This document shows, in pieces, positions 25,701 through 54,884 of a DNA stretch of 64,000 nt (the stretch's first letter is position 1; each line of letters begins with the position of its first letter). Position numbers and translations under genes: made by a program. Source of the stretch: Bugula neritina (taxonomy: Eukaryota > Bryozoa > Gymnolaemata > Cheilostomatida > Bugulidae); the NCBI GenBank assembly GCA_964035545.1, contig OZ037770.1:1720001-1784000 (forward strand). The letters run 5' to 3'. The notes under the pieces were generated by a model. That model made no database searches. It saw only the letters and a program-made list of their open reading frames with translations, and had not been told where the DNA came from.

Positions 25701-28700
25701 ATAAATGGAAACGTTGGATAAATGCTATAAGCTATCAACTATAATATACGCAAAAAACAAAGCATAGTAATGCAATAACAGGTTTGACGTAGCTGAGTTC
25801 CTTAAGCAGAATAGAAACATTAAGGGACCTCCTGAAGAGCCCCCGGGTTCTCTCTTAGCATTCCACGGATTGGTGGTTACTCCGTATATGGGGTTAGCGC
25901 AGGAGAATGAGAGGAGACCCTGCGGCACATTCGTTGTTATGAAAGGTATGGCACCCAAATCTTTCAGCACCTGCAAGAACATGTCAGGTATGACATGATA
26001 GGATGTGTCAGTCAAAACACTCCTCATTGAGTGTCATAGAACTGACTGCAATGTTATTGTGGAGTTTTCATGCACTGCATGTAATGTAATGGTTATCAGT
26101 TATTTTAATTATTATTAAAAAATTATATTTTATGCAAATATTCTGTACTGGTCAAATTAAAAGAGAAATATTAGTAGTAGTCATATTTTTTCCTGTTGGT
26201 TTATTTATATCAAGCTGTGTTTTCAGCGAGAAATAAATAAATTAAATTGGTGCTAAATTTATCAAAATTAATAAAAGTAAAACTAAACTAGTTCGACAGT
26301 GACTGCAGTGTATTCAGTTCGACTGCCATTATATAACTTTATTCGGCATGAACAATGAATAAGCGGGAGGGGTGGTGGTACCTGAGGTTATTGCGGTTAC
26401 CTGAACTCTCGGGCTATTCTTCTCAGAGATGAAACCAAGTCTACGAGTACAGCCTAAAGTTGCGCAATATCCCTCAACGTCTTCGTTCTCCTTCACACTC
26501 AGCGGTACCCCAAAAAGAGGCTTACTTCCTCTTTCAGAGACTGGAATGGCATCCAGTTGTCTTGCGTACTCCTGAAAAAAAGCTTCCACATGAAAACAAA
26601 AATATTCCTGAGAAAATTGTCATCTACAAATGAAAGTCTAAAATAGTTCATCGTGAAAAATATTAAACTAACAAAAAATTATAATATAAATATATTATTT
26701 ACTGTGTAACATTTTTTATACCTCAACATCAAAAGATATATTCACTGAGAACGGCTTGAAAACACAAGCATTGAAGGTGAAGGTTGGCATACTGATTCAC
26801 AAGAGAGCAATGCTGGTATTTAAACACTCACAAAAAGCAAATTATACCCAAGACATATTTTAGCATGGTCAATGTTTTGCATCGAAAAATAAATATTTAT
26901 TGTGTTGTTGTTTATGGTATCACATTGGTTTACAAATACAGTAAAGTGTCATATGGGTATCAGCTACTCAGTAATTAAAATCAAGTTGTCAGTCTATGAA
27001 TTAGCAGTCATCTAGCATGATAGCTTAGAAGGTGACACAATTACTGACCAGTTGGGACAAAGTCTGACAGAATATTTTACTAGTTGACAGATTAACTGGC
27101 AAGTTGACAAAATCCCCAACTAAATGATACATTAACTGACTAGATGACGCAATAGTTGAGACATTGATCAACCAACTGACACAATTACTGACCAGATGAT
27201 ACAATGACTGACTAGTTGAGACATTAACTAATTGACACACTATTTGACAAATTAGCTAACACAATCTTTTACTAGTTAACATATTAGCTGACAAGTTGAC
27301 ACAATTACCGACTAGGTGACACAATAACTGACTAGTTGACACATTAACTAGCTGACACACTAGTTGACACACTAGCTGACACAATACCTAGCTGACACAT
27401 TAACTAGTTGACACACTAGCTGACACATTAACTAGCTGACACATTAGTTGACACATTAACTAGCTGACACATTAGCTGACACAATGCCTGACCTCAACAT
27501 CGTTGGCATCGATTGGCATACAGATGAAGTTGAAGCTTTGGTTTTCAATGGCAGCTTTTCGCTGAAACGCTCTGACCACGGTCACAACTTTCAGCTCTCC
27601 ATCTTTAAGAGACTTTGTGAGATCGGCAAACTTCATGGAAGTTATCCGATCTACTTCCTCCAGTGTGATTCGCTACACAAACGGGAAAAGAAAATAAAAT
27701 TAGTGAGGTTTTTAAAAAGGAAAATAGTGATATTAGATATCTCATACATACCTACTGTTTCTATAGTGACATTGGCTACACTTGCTTATATTGTAAACTT
27801 GATTTCTTTCTATGATTTCCCAAAAATCGATTTACAAACAACAGTTATACAAATTCTATAGCTCTTGATACTACAACATTAATTATTTAGTATAACGCAA
27901 CTTCAAAAAACACGTTTCCAAATGCAAAAAGAGCAAGGAAGCTAAATATTCTATCACTTTATGCTACATGATTATATTTAAAACTACCATTCCTGTATAT
28001 CATCTAGTGCTATACAAATGTGTGGTAGTGGAGTATCTCCCATTTCTATACCACACAAAGGAGGCTATGTTGTAACCATGACAACAAATCTAAACAACCT
28101 CCTCATAAAAACTTACAGAGTCTGAGTCCACTATCTCACACCACCTGGCTCTAGCTTTCTGAATTTGTATTTTGTAAGCTTCGCGCTTTTTCTTGAGCTT
28201 ACGCTTAATGATAACAAAATCAGTGAGTTTCCACAAAGCATATGTCACCTGTAAGTAAAAACAGAGTAAGTTATACTACATACAAGTAGAGGGATAGCAC
28301 AGTAACTTACACAATGTGTAAGTTAAGAGAAGTAACTACTACAGACTAATACCCTCAAGAACCTCATTACATGACCTAAGTGTAAATTGAAAATCGTAGT
28401 GAAAACATTTGTATTTTGGAGCCAAATAAGTACTGAATATCAGCAGTTATCATATAAACTCTTAGTTCACGCATTTCTAGAACCGCAAGCAAGAAAATTG
28501 CATCTTCCAGTAAATAATGCAGTTTACAGGCCTAGCCACACGCTGGTGAGAATCTCACGAAACTCGGTGACGATTTTCGTGAGTTATCCTCTCGTTATGA
28601 CCAGCCACACACTCGTAGGACGAAACACATAATGAATAGTCATTGAATGAGTCTTGCACGAGATACAAACAGGAAAAAATTGTAAACAGAGAAACATGGT

Positions 28701-29167
28701 AGAAATGAAATAATTACTGTTGCTAAAATTATATTGACCAATCAAATGGTGCTTATCGTTAATCGGGATTTTTCATCCATCGTCTTCTTGGGTGCACCCA
28801 ACGAAGACGATTTCGTTTGAATTTCCTCAAAAGTTGATCGTACGTTTGTGTTTTCGTGTCAAAGAGACAATTTCCATGTGATTCTCACGAGTGTGTGGCT
28901 AGGCCTAACATGGGTGGTATCAAAATAAATTTATAACCAACAATTTATCTGTTTATTCAAAAGATCAAAATTTGCATAGCTGTACTGATAAGAAAGTGCC
29001 CCACATTATGACATTCTTGTTGTAGCATTACACATTGCCAAACTTACGGCAGCGGCAGCAATCACAGTGGGCAGATTGTTCTGTATGCCTGTGTATAATC
29101 CATAACTCTTCATCATATCCCTCATGCTGTCAGTCATCGCCCAGGTCAGCTTAGACCACGCAGCCAT
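19748..29167 (-). CDS. FAAH: Fatty acid amide hydrolase (amidase signature family)
   Basis: Fourteen coding exons on the minus strand join without a frame break to about 614 residues (human FAAH 579): 29048..29167, 28117..28248, 27493..27672, 26401..26571, 25829..25970, 25497..25664, 24684..24808, 24157..24282, 23664..23761, 23109..23208, 22344..22430, 21255..21366, 20601..20743, 19748..19888. FAAH hydrolyses N-acylethanolamines such as anandamide at intracellular membranes. A hydrophobic segment at about residues 33-55 fits the N-terminal membrane anchor. The Ser-Ser-Lys triad is present: Lys171 in VPLSVKEN, Ser246 in GGSSGG and Ser270 in GSDIGGSIR, with the same 75- and 24-residue spacing as human Lys142/Ser217/Ser241. 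The C-terminal [11 protein letters not shown] and [10 protein letters not shown] blocks are conserved. Exon 5 uses an unusual donor (GTCCCT) and exon 6 GTGCGT. A GTAG acceptor just before the ATG suggests an upstream 5' untranslated exon. Confidence 0.95.
21112..21243 (-). repeat. 17-bp minisatellite next to the FAAH exon 12 donor
   Basis: On the minus strand, GTGTTACCATGGTGATA-type units begin about 12 nt after the exon 12 donor (GTAAGA) and repeat about five times cleanly, with degenerate units further out to about 21060. Confidence 0.85.
21361..22012 (-). repeat. 42-bp minisatellite built on the FAAH exon 12 acceptor
   Basis: About 16 units of some 42 bp (range about 32-45). Each unit carries on the minus strand ATTATACTGTAG followed by GAATA, that is, the exon 12 3' splice site and the first five exon bases. 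The copy nearest the exon is the real acceptor (exon starts at 21366). Long open frames on the plus strand are repeat artefacts. Confidence 0.9.
24350..24500 (+). repeat. SINE family 1, 3' fragment in a FAAH intron
   Basis: Contains GGCCATTGGTGATGTTAG, GCATCCAGTCATAATTGCTC and GGGATGGCGACTATAAACTT, shared with the full copy at 50118; the tRNA-like head is missing. Confidence 0.75.
27009..27489. repeat. Degenerate minisatellite adjoining the FAAH exon 3 donor
   Basis: Short units around ACTAGTTGACACATTA / ACTAGCTGACACA are repeated dozens of times with variation. The array ends at the exon 3 donor (exon ends at 27493). Confidence 0.85.
28528..28906. mobile_element. MITE-like element A with terminal inverted repeats
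   Basis: The ends AGGCCTAGCCACACGCTGG and CGAGTGTGTGGCTAGGCCT are inverted repeats that extend into GTGAGAATC/GATTCTCAC, about 27 bp. The 379-bp interior has no coding capacity but contains a second palindrome (ATCGTCTTCTTGGGTG / CACCCAACGAAGACGAT). It lies in FAAH intron 1. Likely a non-autonomous DNA element; target-site duplication is unclear. Confidence 0.75.
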
Positions 29168-31624
29168 CTTCTACAGATAAATGAGGTGCAATCTAATTAG
29201 GTTCAAAATAAATTATCTATGTTCAAGTAGAAAACATCCTGGAATCCATTTTAACCATTTCTGATTGACAAGGATTTTAATTAGAAGCCCAGATCTGAAG
29301 ATATAAACATCAGCTGTGGATATGGATAGCTAGATAAATAAATGTGCAGCGGATTGCTAATGAAAGGTGTAGAAATCAACCAGAACTAAAAGTAACACAT
29401 ACTGACCTGGTTTAAACTTCAATAACCATCATATTAAGAACTGTCACTGAATGATGGTATAAAAACTGTGTTATGTAATTTTAAAGTTGCTGGTAGATAA
29501 GAATTGACACATCATATGAAACCATATATATAAACACAGCAAAATAATGCAGTGAAGGATTGTGCTTTATGAAAATATATTAAATCACAAGTAAATTACT
29601 AAAAATTTAGAAAATTGTGAGTCCAACAACTATTGAAAAACTATCATGTTGATTGACAAGTGACATCATGTACACTGCAAAATTGATATTTCAAAGATTA
29701 GGTGTTACATTTTATAAAATAGAACACTAAGAAATGATTTAGTGCCAGCATAGCTCTGTTGGATGGCAGCCAATAATTTCGCTATGGAAAAAACCCTCAA
29801 TTAATTTTCAATATTTATAACCAAATCATCAAAACTAGAACCTAACTTATATAATCCAAAAATTCACAGAAAACCACTGTGGACTATAAAAACTTCCAAT
29901 GACAAATATGCCTGGCATTGTTCATATTGAAATTATAAAATTTAGACCTACTATTTCGTTAGCTAGGGTTAAGAGAAAGTTAAATTTATCTTTAAAATTT
30001 ATCTCCCAATGAATATAACTAGAAGTAAAAACAGAATGATGAAAGTTCTGTCAAATATTTTTTGGTATGAAAAGGCAGTCATAATGTGCATTTAAAATTA
30101 GCGAACCCTAACAAGCAATGGTACCCAGTAATAAGCTAGCACAAATTATTGAGCTGAGGCTAACAACAGTCGTACTAGCTTGAATTTATTTTGAAATATT
30201 AAACATTCCACACCTATTAATTGCTATTTATTATATTATATGTGTAAGAGTGTTACTGATTTTTGGTTGCTTTCACAATGATATTACTATCAGTATCACA
30301 AATATTTTTAATAGGAATTTCAATAGAAAACTAAGAGGTTTAGTGAACATGTTCAAAACTAAAAACTAAAGTATATACGATGTAGCAAAGCCATATGTTA
30401 TAACATGAAATAAAAGGAAGTAGGCACAATTATTTTTTGTTAATAATAGATAGAGAATAGCAAAACTTAATTTGACAAAAAAACTAATATTACATTCTGA
30501 ATTATTTACTGAAACAGTTTATCTTCATCTCATCTTTAATAAAGATAATCTTTTAAATACTTTTAGTTGAGATCTGAATACATCCATAAAACAATTGTTA
30601 TTATAATCATACTAGTCATACTATCAGTACTATTATATTACATTTATTTTAACTAAAAGTTGATTATTGAATGTATTATTATAATGATGCATAAAAACAA
30701 AGTAAATCTATTCTTTTAAACCATGTATCTATTAATATGCTAATCTATATAATTACCTATACTCAAAATGACCATCTTGAACATTATGAACCTCTTCAAT
30801 AATGAAAGAAACCAAATATATGTAAATAAAAGCAGTGATAGTGAAATCGAAAAACCATAGCAGGCCAGCCTGTTATGTCAAGACTCAAATATAATGAAAA
30901 TAAACCGCCTAAAACATAGACTATGCATATCACTGTCACATATATGATAGTGACTGAGCATAACGTGAAACTAAAAGTAAATTTGAAACCAAGAATCTTA
31001 AAAGCAGTTAATTTTACGAATTATTGCTTGCAATCTAACTCTTAACATAAACATTTGATCTCACATATAGACTATCATTATATATTATGATTATGATTAG
31101 GTGGCAAAGAATAACGTGGGATAAACATAAAAACAATCATTATGCAATTAAAAATTAAATTATAATTTATAATATAAGTCGAAGTTAAATGTAGCCCTAA
31201 CTATACATATAACTATTACTCTATAGGATTAGGTATAACTGTAACTGTAAGTATAAATCTAAATGACTAAAGTTTGACATATCACCATTAGGCATTACTA
31301 TTTCGATCTGCAACAACGACATAGAAAATTCATAATCATAACGATAATCATAATGCATATAATAATAAATCATAATGATAATATTATTAAATACCATTAT
31401 CATTATGATTATTTTAATAATAATAAATATAATCTAATTTTCATCATGAGCACCAATACAATATTCAAAATGCTAATGACTAATGATTATGAGCTTGAAT
31501 TCACCGTTTTAAATAAATAAATAGTTCAACTTTTACCGAAGACAAAGATTCAATCTTAGATTAGAAAATAATTAGTTAATACAAGTTGAAGTAGAACCGA
31601 GATGATCAAAGTCCTACTCTTTCT

Positions 31625-31695
31625 AATTCTACTTCTACTACTACTACTAGTACTACTAGCAGGTAGAGTTAGTACTACTAGTAGTAGTACTACTT
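31625..31695. repeat. (CTA)n/(TAG)n inverted repeat
   Basis: CTACTACTACTAGTACTACTAG is mirrored by GTACTACTAGTAGTAGTACT around a short centre (CAGGTAGAGTTA), so it can form a hairpin. Confidence 0.7.
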
Positions 31696-32148
31696 GTAAC
31701 TTTGAGTTTGTAGTTATTTCAGTTTATTGACAACCTTTTGTTACCACTATGACTATAAAAATAACAGCATAAGCATCATGAATTTAGGATTTTCATGACT
31801 TCAAATTTAATAAGTTATCTTAGCTAAAACGATTGTTACTATGAGTATTAATAATCCAGTGAGACTAGTCCGTGACTAGCCTTTTTACTTACTATTGATG
31901 ATCAGAATATCAATTGACTCGATAGACTCTGCCCCCATGAAGGACACTGCTGTGTCAATGGCGTTTAAAGGCCAGGCATGTAGTGATTTTGCGCAGACTG
32001 AAACTCAAACTATTTGCAATTTATCAGGTTTTACTGAATCATTCAGACGACAGCATTTATTCTCGCTGAATATTTTTAGAGCCCCACAGGCTATAATAGA
32101 GCGCAACATTTTATTTCACTTTATTACTCTTTAGAAGATTGTTGAATA

Positions 32149-32289
32149 GTTCTATAAGCAGCTCCAAGTTGTCGGTGAATGAGTGCAGAAGTTTGAAGTA
32201 TCTAGTATGAAGTTGGGGACATAAAGCCAAACGTCAGCCCTCCAAACTACTGCACTGATTCACTACCAACTCCGCGCTGCTTATAGAAC
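32149..32289. mobile_element. Foldback/MITE-like element B
   Basis: Arms of about 50 bp are inverted copies: GTTCTATAAGCAGC at the left end and GCTGCTTATAGAAC at the right, continuing through GTGAATGAGTGCAGAAGTTTG versus its diverged complement. The whole element is about 141 bp. A related fragment (GGAGCTGCTTATAGG) lies at about 45190. Confidence 0.7.
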
Positions 32290-34796
32290 CACACGACGTT
32301 TTTTTTTTATTTATTTCCCATAATGATGGAGATAATAAACACCAACGTGACTTAATAGTCGCTGTTTAAATATTTGTGACAAGCCGAAGTAGTTTTCATA
32401 ATGATAATGATAATCATAGTTTGTCAAAGCCTGTTATTTTAAATTTCAAGCTACGCTGGGAGTGAAAGTCCAGAACTAGAAGTTAAACTCAACACTGAAT
32501 TAGTATTACTATTACAAGAAGTTTTACTTTTCGTGTTACTGTTATACTTATAATATTTTGAGTTCGTTTTACTTTTAGTTTACGTTTTAATACAACTACT
32601 AACAGTAACACAACTGATCTAATGCTAAAAATAATTGTAATACTATTGCTATTAGTATTAATATTAGTATTAGATTTACTTGTAGTACTGGTTGTGCTTT
32701 TAGTAGAGTTTTAGTTTTAGTTTTACTTTTAGTCCTTTAGCTAAACTTACACGTTTAGCATTTCTTATAGTTATACAGTCACTGTTGCTGTTAGTGACTG
32801 TGACTTTAAGTTACTGCTGCCTATGGTTATTGCAATATGAGTATTGCCATTGGTCTTGGACTTGGTGTTAGTGTTACTCACAGTCACTGACACTGTAAGT
32901 GTAAGTTACTTATACTGTTACCATTAACATTTGGGCATTTACTGGTAATTGCATTAAATTCAGTTATTTGCTAAAACTTTTACCCTGTAGTTAAATTGAA
33001 ATTAAAAGTAAATTTAATTCAAGTCTTTTTACGATATGACGACCTTCTTTTGCCCGGCATCGGGATCTAAAGGTTCTTGAGTTACCTAGACCTAATTATA
33101 CTTGATAATAAAATAATTATTTGTAACAATCTTAATATCATTAATAATGAGTAATACTACTAGCCTACTAAGTCTAATAGTAATACTTCAATTTTAATTA
33201 ATAATTTTGCTTTAAGTTTAATTTTAAACTCTTTGTACTGATACTATAAGTTATAGTTATACTTATAATTAGACAGCTTAACTATAAGTTATAGACTATA
33301 GAGTGAAACTCAATGAAACTAGCTAATAGTTATTTCTAAACCTAAAGTCAAACTAAGTTTAATATTTATTGTTGTAATTAATAAATAATTTAATAATAAT
33401 ATTTCAATAACATTACTGTTACTATATTTATGATTTTTATTTTACATTTATATTAATTATTAAATGTATTAATATCTTTGAATGATTTTGAATTTGATAT
33501 AGTGCTTACTTGTTATAAATAATAATAATAATAATAACATCAACAGTATTAGTATTAGCTAGTATTAATTTTCAGTTACTTATAATGATTCTCGCTGTTT
33601 TAGAGCAATTATTGTAACTGCCATCACTAATACCTACTTCTATGACTTATCGCTAGTATCACTATATCGGTATGGGTATAATATGATACTCTAAGTCCAT
33701 TAGTATGTCTATTGTCTATTCCCTCTTGCTGTTAGAATTACTATTAGCAGTACTAGTGATATTTTTTACTCTGACTTACCATTACAATAACTTTTTGTTT
33801 TAAAGTATGAGTTGCTTGTAAAGATAATTTAGTGTGTAACAGTAACACTTTTTGTCTTGCAGTGATGTGAGTAGGACATAGTCTGAGACCTAATTAAATA
33901 CAAAGTCCTTTACCATTGGTAGTATATTTACTTGCCCTTAGTCAAAGTGTTGGTGATGAGTATCATTTTCACGCACTCCTAGTATTTCATTGTATGATTC
34001 ATAGTCTAAGTCATATTCTTAGTGATACTGATAGCCAGGAATTACTGATTAACTTAATTTGATACTCAAAGTAAGGTCGAGGCTCACACTTGCACTAACC
34101 ATAAGCAAACAATTGTTTCCCCAAATCAGAATCATTCTCAGTGTCAATTTGATCAATATACTGAATCAAGAGTGTTTGTGAGTTTTTAAGTTATACTAAC
34201 AATTACAATAATAGTCACACTCACTCAGACACCCATTCTCACAACAGTGATTTACCATTACAGTGAGTGTGACTATCATAATGATTTGAGAGTGCTTAGC
34301 TGTATTGGAGCTTGATTTTAGTCAGTAGTTTAATGGTATATATAGTTACCAATAAGTTTAATGCCAATTCCTACATAATTTTAAACTGAGTTTCATTTTT
34401 ATATTGAGCTTGAATTGTCTGTGGTAACAATTTAAATTTCCACAAAAATATTCAAATGTTTTTTATTATTGTCTTTCACCATTAGTAATGAAACTGAGTC
34501 TTCAACTATTGTTAAAAATTAGGAGCCTAAATAGCAGTGGTATTTCCCCTTGTATTCTACTTGTTTGTATTTACAGTTTAAACAAATTTTATGTTGAAGT
34601 TGAACCCATTCACAAAAAAAACAAGTTCATATGATTTCAAGTTATATTTTAGCATTATAAGTGACTTCCTAAACCTGTAACGTGAAATATTACACTTCTC
34701 AACTCAATATGATTAGAGGGTTTGAATAAAATGTTAAGCATATTCTTTCAATCTTGAGACTTCAGTGAATGCATGTTGTATCTGTCTCTAGTTTAG

Positions 34797-50602
<15,806 letters not shown>

Positions 50603-52083
50603 CTGACTTTAGAATCTCACTTGAGCCGATACTTACCATTCCTCACAGAGGACTGAATGTCACACAACTAGTCACGTCACGTATTTAGTAATTTTCTCTC
50701 TTTTATTATAATTGTGCCAAGTTATTTTGAACCAAATATCACCAAATATGTGCAACTATTGTACACTATTATACATTATTACTTCATCATCTGCTAGTCT
50801 GTATATTTTATGTATTTTTGCAAGGTGAATGGGTATTTCTACCTGGAAATATATTTCTTTCAAAGTCACTAATAGTGCTCATGTGTATTGTTAAATATTC
50901 ATTCAGTCAGCTGCAAAAGGCAGCCAATTTGCATTAGATATTTATGCTCTCTGTTTAAAAGGTATCAGAGTTCAAAATTGAACACACTTTGATAAATTTA
51001 CATAAGTTTTCCCAGATGATTTCAGTTTTAACTTAAGTATGGAACTTACTAAAATTTCGCAATAGCAGTCATTTGTAATTAGATAATGCCATTAATAATT
51101 AATTATGATGAAATTTAATTGCACATAAACAAAGGAAATGTGACACTTGTGCCTTGCACTAGCCTTTAAATACTGGATAAGATATGAACTTAGCTGTTCA
51201 GTTTAGGTTTCAACATTGGAAAAGAATATTTGCTAAGAGCTATTGAGATTATGATATATTCAACTCAAATCAATAACAAGACATCGGTTTGTTTGTTCAT
51301 CTCCATAGCAACGCTATACTTGTTCTACGCTAATGTTCTTGCAGCTTGTTTGCACTCTTAGCTTCATTGTTGGTGCTTGTTTTTAATTATTATGGATGTC
51401 ATGAGATGAATAAATATTTATTACACGAAATGGCAGCATATAAATTAGTTGATGATTCACTAGCTGAATTTCAAATTATAGATAAACTTTGATCAACTTA
51501 AATACAATCCATTTTAAGATAATCATCATGGAGGTGTCAAAAAGTTAGGCAATACTATTTCTTCTATTTATAGATGTGCTCTGTTCAACACTATGATTTC
51601 TACTGTACACCAGGATTTCTACTGTACATAATATACATATAAGATTAGATTCTGAAGCCATGCACCTAATTCACGTGGGAGTACATATGTACTAGAGTAC
51701 TAGACATTAATAAATATGTTATACAACTATTATATATGTGGTTATTGGATTATCAAATTAAAGAAAAGAAATTATACTGTTGGTTGCTAGCAGCTTTGCC
51801 ATTGTACAAGAAATACACAACGTTTTGGCCTTTGCTTGAGTCTTAAACCTCAAGTAGTCAACTGGGCAGTTATTTCAAATAGACGAGTCATAATTTTATT
51901 ATTCAAAAGATCTAAAGAGAAAATAATACAAAAAATACATTGTCACAAAAGATGTACCAGTTTTTCTTAACGATCAAAATATTTTTTTAAAAGTTAAAAT
52001 ACAAAACTCTTGGAAGAAAATGTTCAATTGTAGAATCCTCGCAGAACAATTATTTGTTGACTGCAATGCATTGTGGGCTGCAT
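50603..52083. other. Spacer between convergent GART and gene E
   Basis: No gene seen. A minus-strand AATAAA at 51895-51900 lies about 185 nt beyond the gene E stop and is a plausible polyadenylation signal. Confidence 0.5.
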
Positions 52084-54469
52084 TCATCGACAGGAGCAGT
52101 TAGCGTTGAAGATGGAGCACCAGCACTTCAGCTTATCACAGCATTGGTCATGTGATTGGCAGTATGCTGCAATGAGAGATCAATGTATTTTATACATGAG
52201 TTTATACTGCGTGTTTCAACAGAGCTCAATGGGTTTACACTGTCAACATGTCGCTGAATGGTGTACCTATGCTGAATTATATTGTTTTTAGAGATCATAA
52301 CAAGCTGTACTGTAATTTTTAGTTAATTATTTTACTTAAAAATCACGTAGATGATGTAAATGATGCTATATTTTTTCCTGTGTTTATATCAAATAGCTAC
52401 TAGATATATAATTGGAAACTTCTATTGATCAATTGAAAATTTTAAGGATGTTATGTTTATAAAAAGAAAATTTTATTATGTTTATAAAGAAAGGTGAAAG
52501 TTTTATTCTTGTAAAAAAGAATTTATAGAAAACTATTTGCCAATTTTATCAGTTGTTGGTAATTGTTTTGTTTTAGGTTAATATATATCAATTATCAATA
52601 TAATATAAATGTATAATATACAATTTCACACGAATCATCCCTCCTATGATACGGACACATGCAGGTACAGTATTATATCACCTGGTTTTAGTTTTAAGAG
52701 TTGACTCTATCTACAAGCTTCTACTAATTAGACTACTCTACTTAATATACATCTGATCATGTGACCTCACCTGACAGTTTCCGGCAGGTCTCAGGTACTT
52801 TTCTTGGCAGGTATTTTCTCAGGTATTCCTCCACGGACATCTTTCTCTTCACTCTGTGTTTATGTAAGTAAGAATTATACATATGTCTCCATATTATGTG
52901 CATTGTTTTCATTAGTTATAACTGTTGGAAGTTTACATAAGCTGGGAAAGCTTTTCCTTAATGCATGAAAGCTTTTCACAAGTCATCTCAGCTATGCCAG
53001 CTAAATTATGTTTTTTTTTCCAATTCATTATAGCTACTACACAATAGCTAACCTTTTTATTAGTATAAAAACCGAGCAATTGTCACCTATATCCACACTT
53101 GCATCGTTTCACACTATAATTGTAACTTGCAACTAGAATAACTTATGATAGGCCTATATAATCTTTTTTACATTGCTATTTTCTTCAGTCTGCGACAATA
53201 AATATTTTTATACACTTGACTCAAAAAAATAAAGTTGGAATTTAAAACACCACCCATTTGCTACAATTTTAGTGGATCAAAATTTTCAGTTCAGACAACC
53301 TGACAGCTTTACAGCTGCTTCACAAATCTTATAGGTTAAGGCTGCCAAATGCACAGTGGGCCTATTGTTCAAGACAAAATCAATAAGAGAATACCTAAAT
53401 TAGTAAAATTTTCATTTAAGCTAAATTGCTCTTTTGCAAAAGCAAATTGAACTTAAAATTCAAAACGAAGTTGAAAGAAGTTTTTGGTTTATATCTGAAA
53501 TTATAATAAATGTATATATGCTTTTAAGCCTGTAATATTTAAGAATAAGTCAACAAAAGCATTAAGGTACTATAATTTGTTATGGCATGCAAATAACTGA
53601 TATAAATTTTATTGAATCACAAATTGAGCCTGTTACTACTTACACTGACTGAGTCAAACAATTCTAGAGGACTTGATGAGTTCCTTACCTGAGATGGTTA
53701 GGAGTTTCTTCTTGTTGTATTGTTGTATCATATCCTTTGTTTGACTCTAAAAAAATAAGAAGACCACATGTAAGAGTAAACAATAACATGTTGTAACTAT
53801 AATATCAAAATTCTTTTAGTTTCACTAGTTTCACTATAATTTATGCATAATTATAAAAAAGTCATTTGCGTGTTTTACTGTGAAATATTAACATCAAAAA
53901 AATATTTTGTCTTTTTTCGTAACTCAAGTTTTTCATTTAGAATCTTAAACTTTATTGACTTTTGCGTAAAAGTTTTGATTAAATAATGTTTTGCTAAGAA
54001 AATTTTACAGGTTCAATAATCGTATACATGAAAATATATTATACGCGCCTTTTTCGGAATTTCCTTTGAGTAGGTTTTATCTAAATTATAGCACTAGATC
54101 AGCTACATATTTAATCATATTTAAAGAATAAAATTCTAATTTGCTTATTTATATAACATGACAGCCGCATCAGATGTTTTTTACAGTCACTTACTGCCTA
54201 AACTTTTTAAGAAAGCATACAAATTTCAAAGTTAAATATTTTATATAGGCCTATTAATACTTTAAAAAATCACATTTATGCAAATTGGCACTTCGCGCTG
54301 CTAAAATTTCAATAAACAAAATGTAGGCCTACGCTATATTCAAAGTTGACGCTGTTTTAGGTAGGCTGTCAAATATTTCTTACAATAATTTCTTACCAGA
54401 AAGTTGTTCGTCTGCTGCACATAACACAAACATCAGTACAAAACAAGACAGCATAATGGTGACCTTCAT
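52084..54469 (-). CDS. ICK-type secreted peptide precursor E (8-cysteine knot)
   Basis: Four exons join in frame to about 98 residues: 54397..54469, 53689..53746, 52771..52853, 52084..52166. Exon 1 is a signal peptide (KVTIMLSCFVLMFVLCAADE). Exon 2 is an acidic/polar propeptide. Exon 3 carries an RVKRK basic site near its start and ends with the first cysteine (TCRKLS). Exon 4 carries seven cysteines. Spacing is C-x6-C-x5-CC-x4-C-W-C-x6-C-S-C, the eight-cysteine ICK pattern with two CxC pairs; the chain ends one residue after the last cysteine. Phases are 1, 2, 1, as in the left array. TATAAATA lies upstream at 54550-54557. In contrast to F and G, the basic site is 23-24 residues before the first cysteine, so mature-peptide start is uncertain. 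Function unknown. Confidence 0.8.
52905..53225. repeat. Dispersed repeat in gene E intron 2
   Basis: The left part matches about 4495-4640 and the right part 9880-9980; here they are joined, suggesting the full repeat is at least 320 bp. Confidence 0.55.
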
Positions 54470-54549
54470 GTTGGTGAACTAAAAGTTTTCCTGAAAGTAA
54501 CTTCTCCAATTATTTTGAACTTGTGTCAGTCCAAAACCTTTTACAACTC

Positions 54550-54557
54550 TATTTATA
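54550..54557 (-). promoter_or_regulatory. TATA box of gene E
   Basis: TATAAATA on the minus strand, about 80 nt upstream of the start codon. Confidence 0.5.
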
Positions 54558-54884
54558 AAGGATCAGATCCAGAAAATTACAGATCTGTTAGCCAATCAGC
54601 ATCGAGGTTTAATAAAAGACAGTCTTGGTTTATATATTATATGTTACATGCGTTGTATAATTTTTTAAATGGAAGCATGTTGTCACTAATTTGATTACAA
54701 ATATAGCTATTCCTACATGTCAGTTTATTCACTAGAGCTGTAAATGGATTTTCTTCTGCCCACTGGAGGCTAAGGGAATTCAAAGAGTTTATATACGTTA
54801 GCACTGTAAAAAGCTTAAATAAATGCTATTTACATAAAGTGTATAAGACTTTTCAAGATACCAGATGTTATATATATATATATA

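Noticed and set aside
27009-27489. Possible CRISPR-like array
   Set aside because: Units vary, there are no unique spacers of constant length, and the DNA is eukaryotic; it is a minisatellite.
52073-52291. Cys-containing plus-strand open frame
   Set aside because: Antisense to gene E exon 4, which fits the knot pattern.
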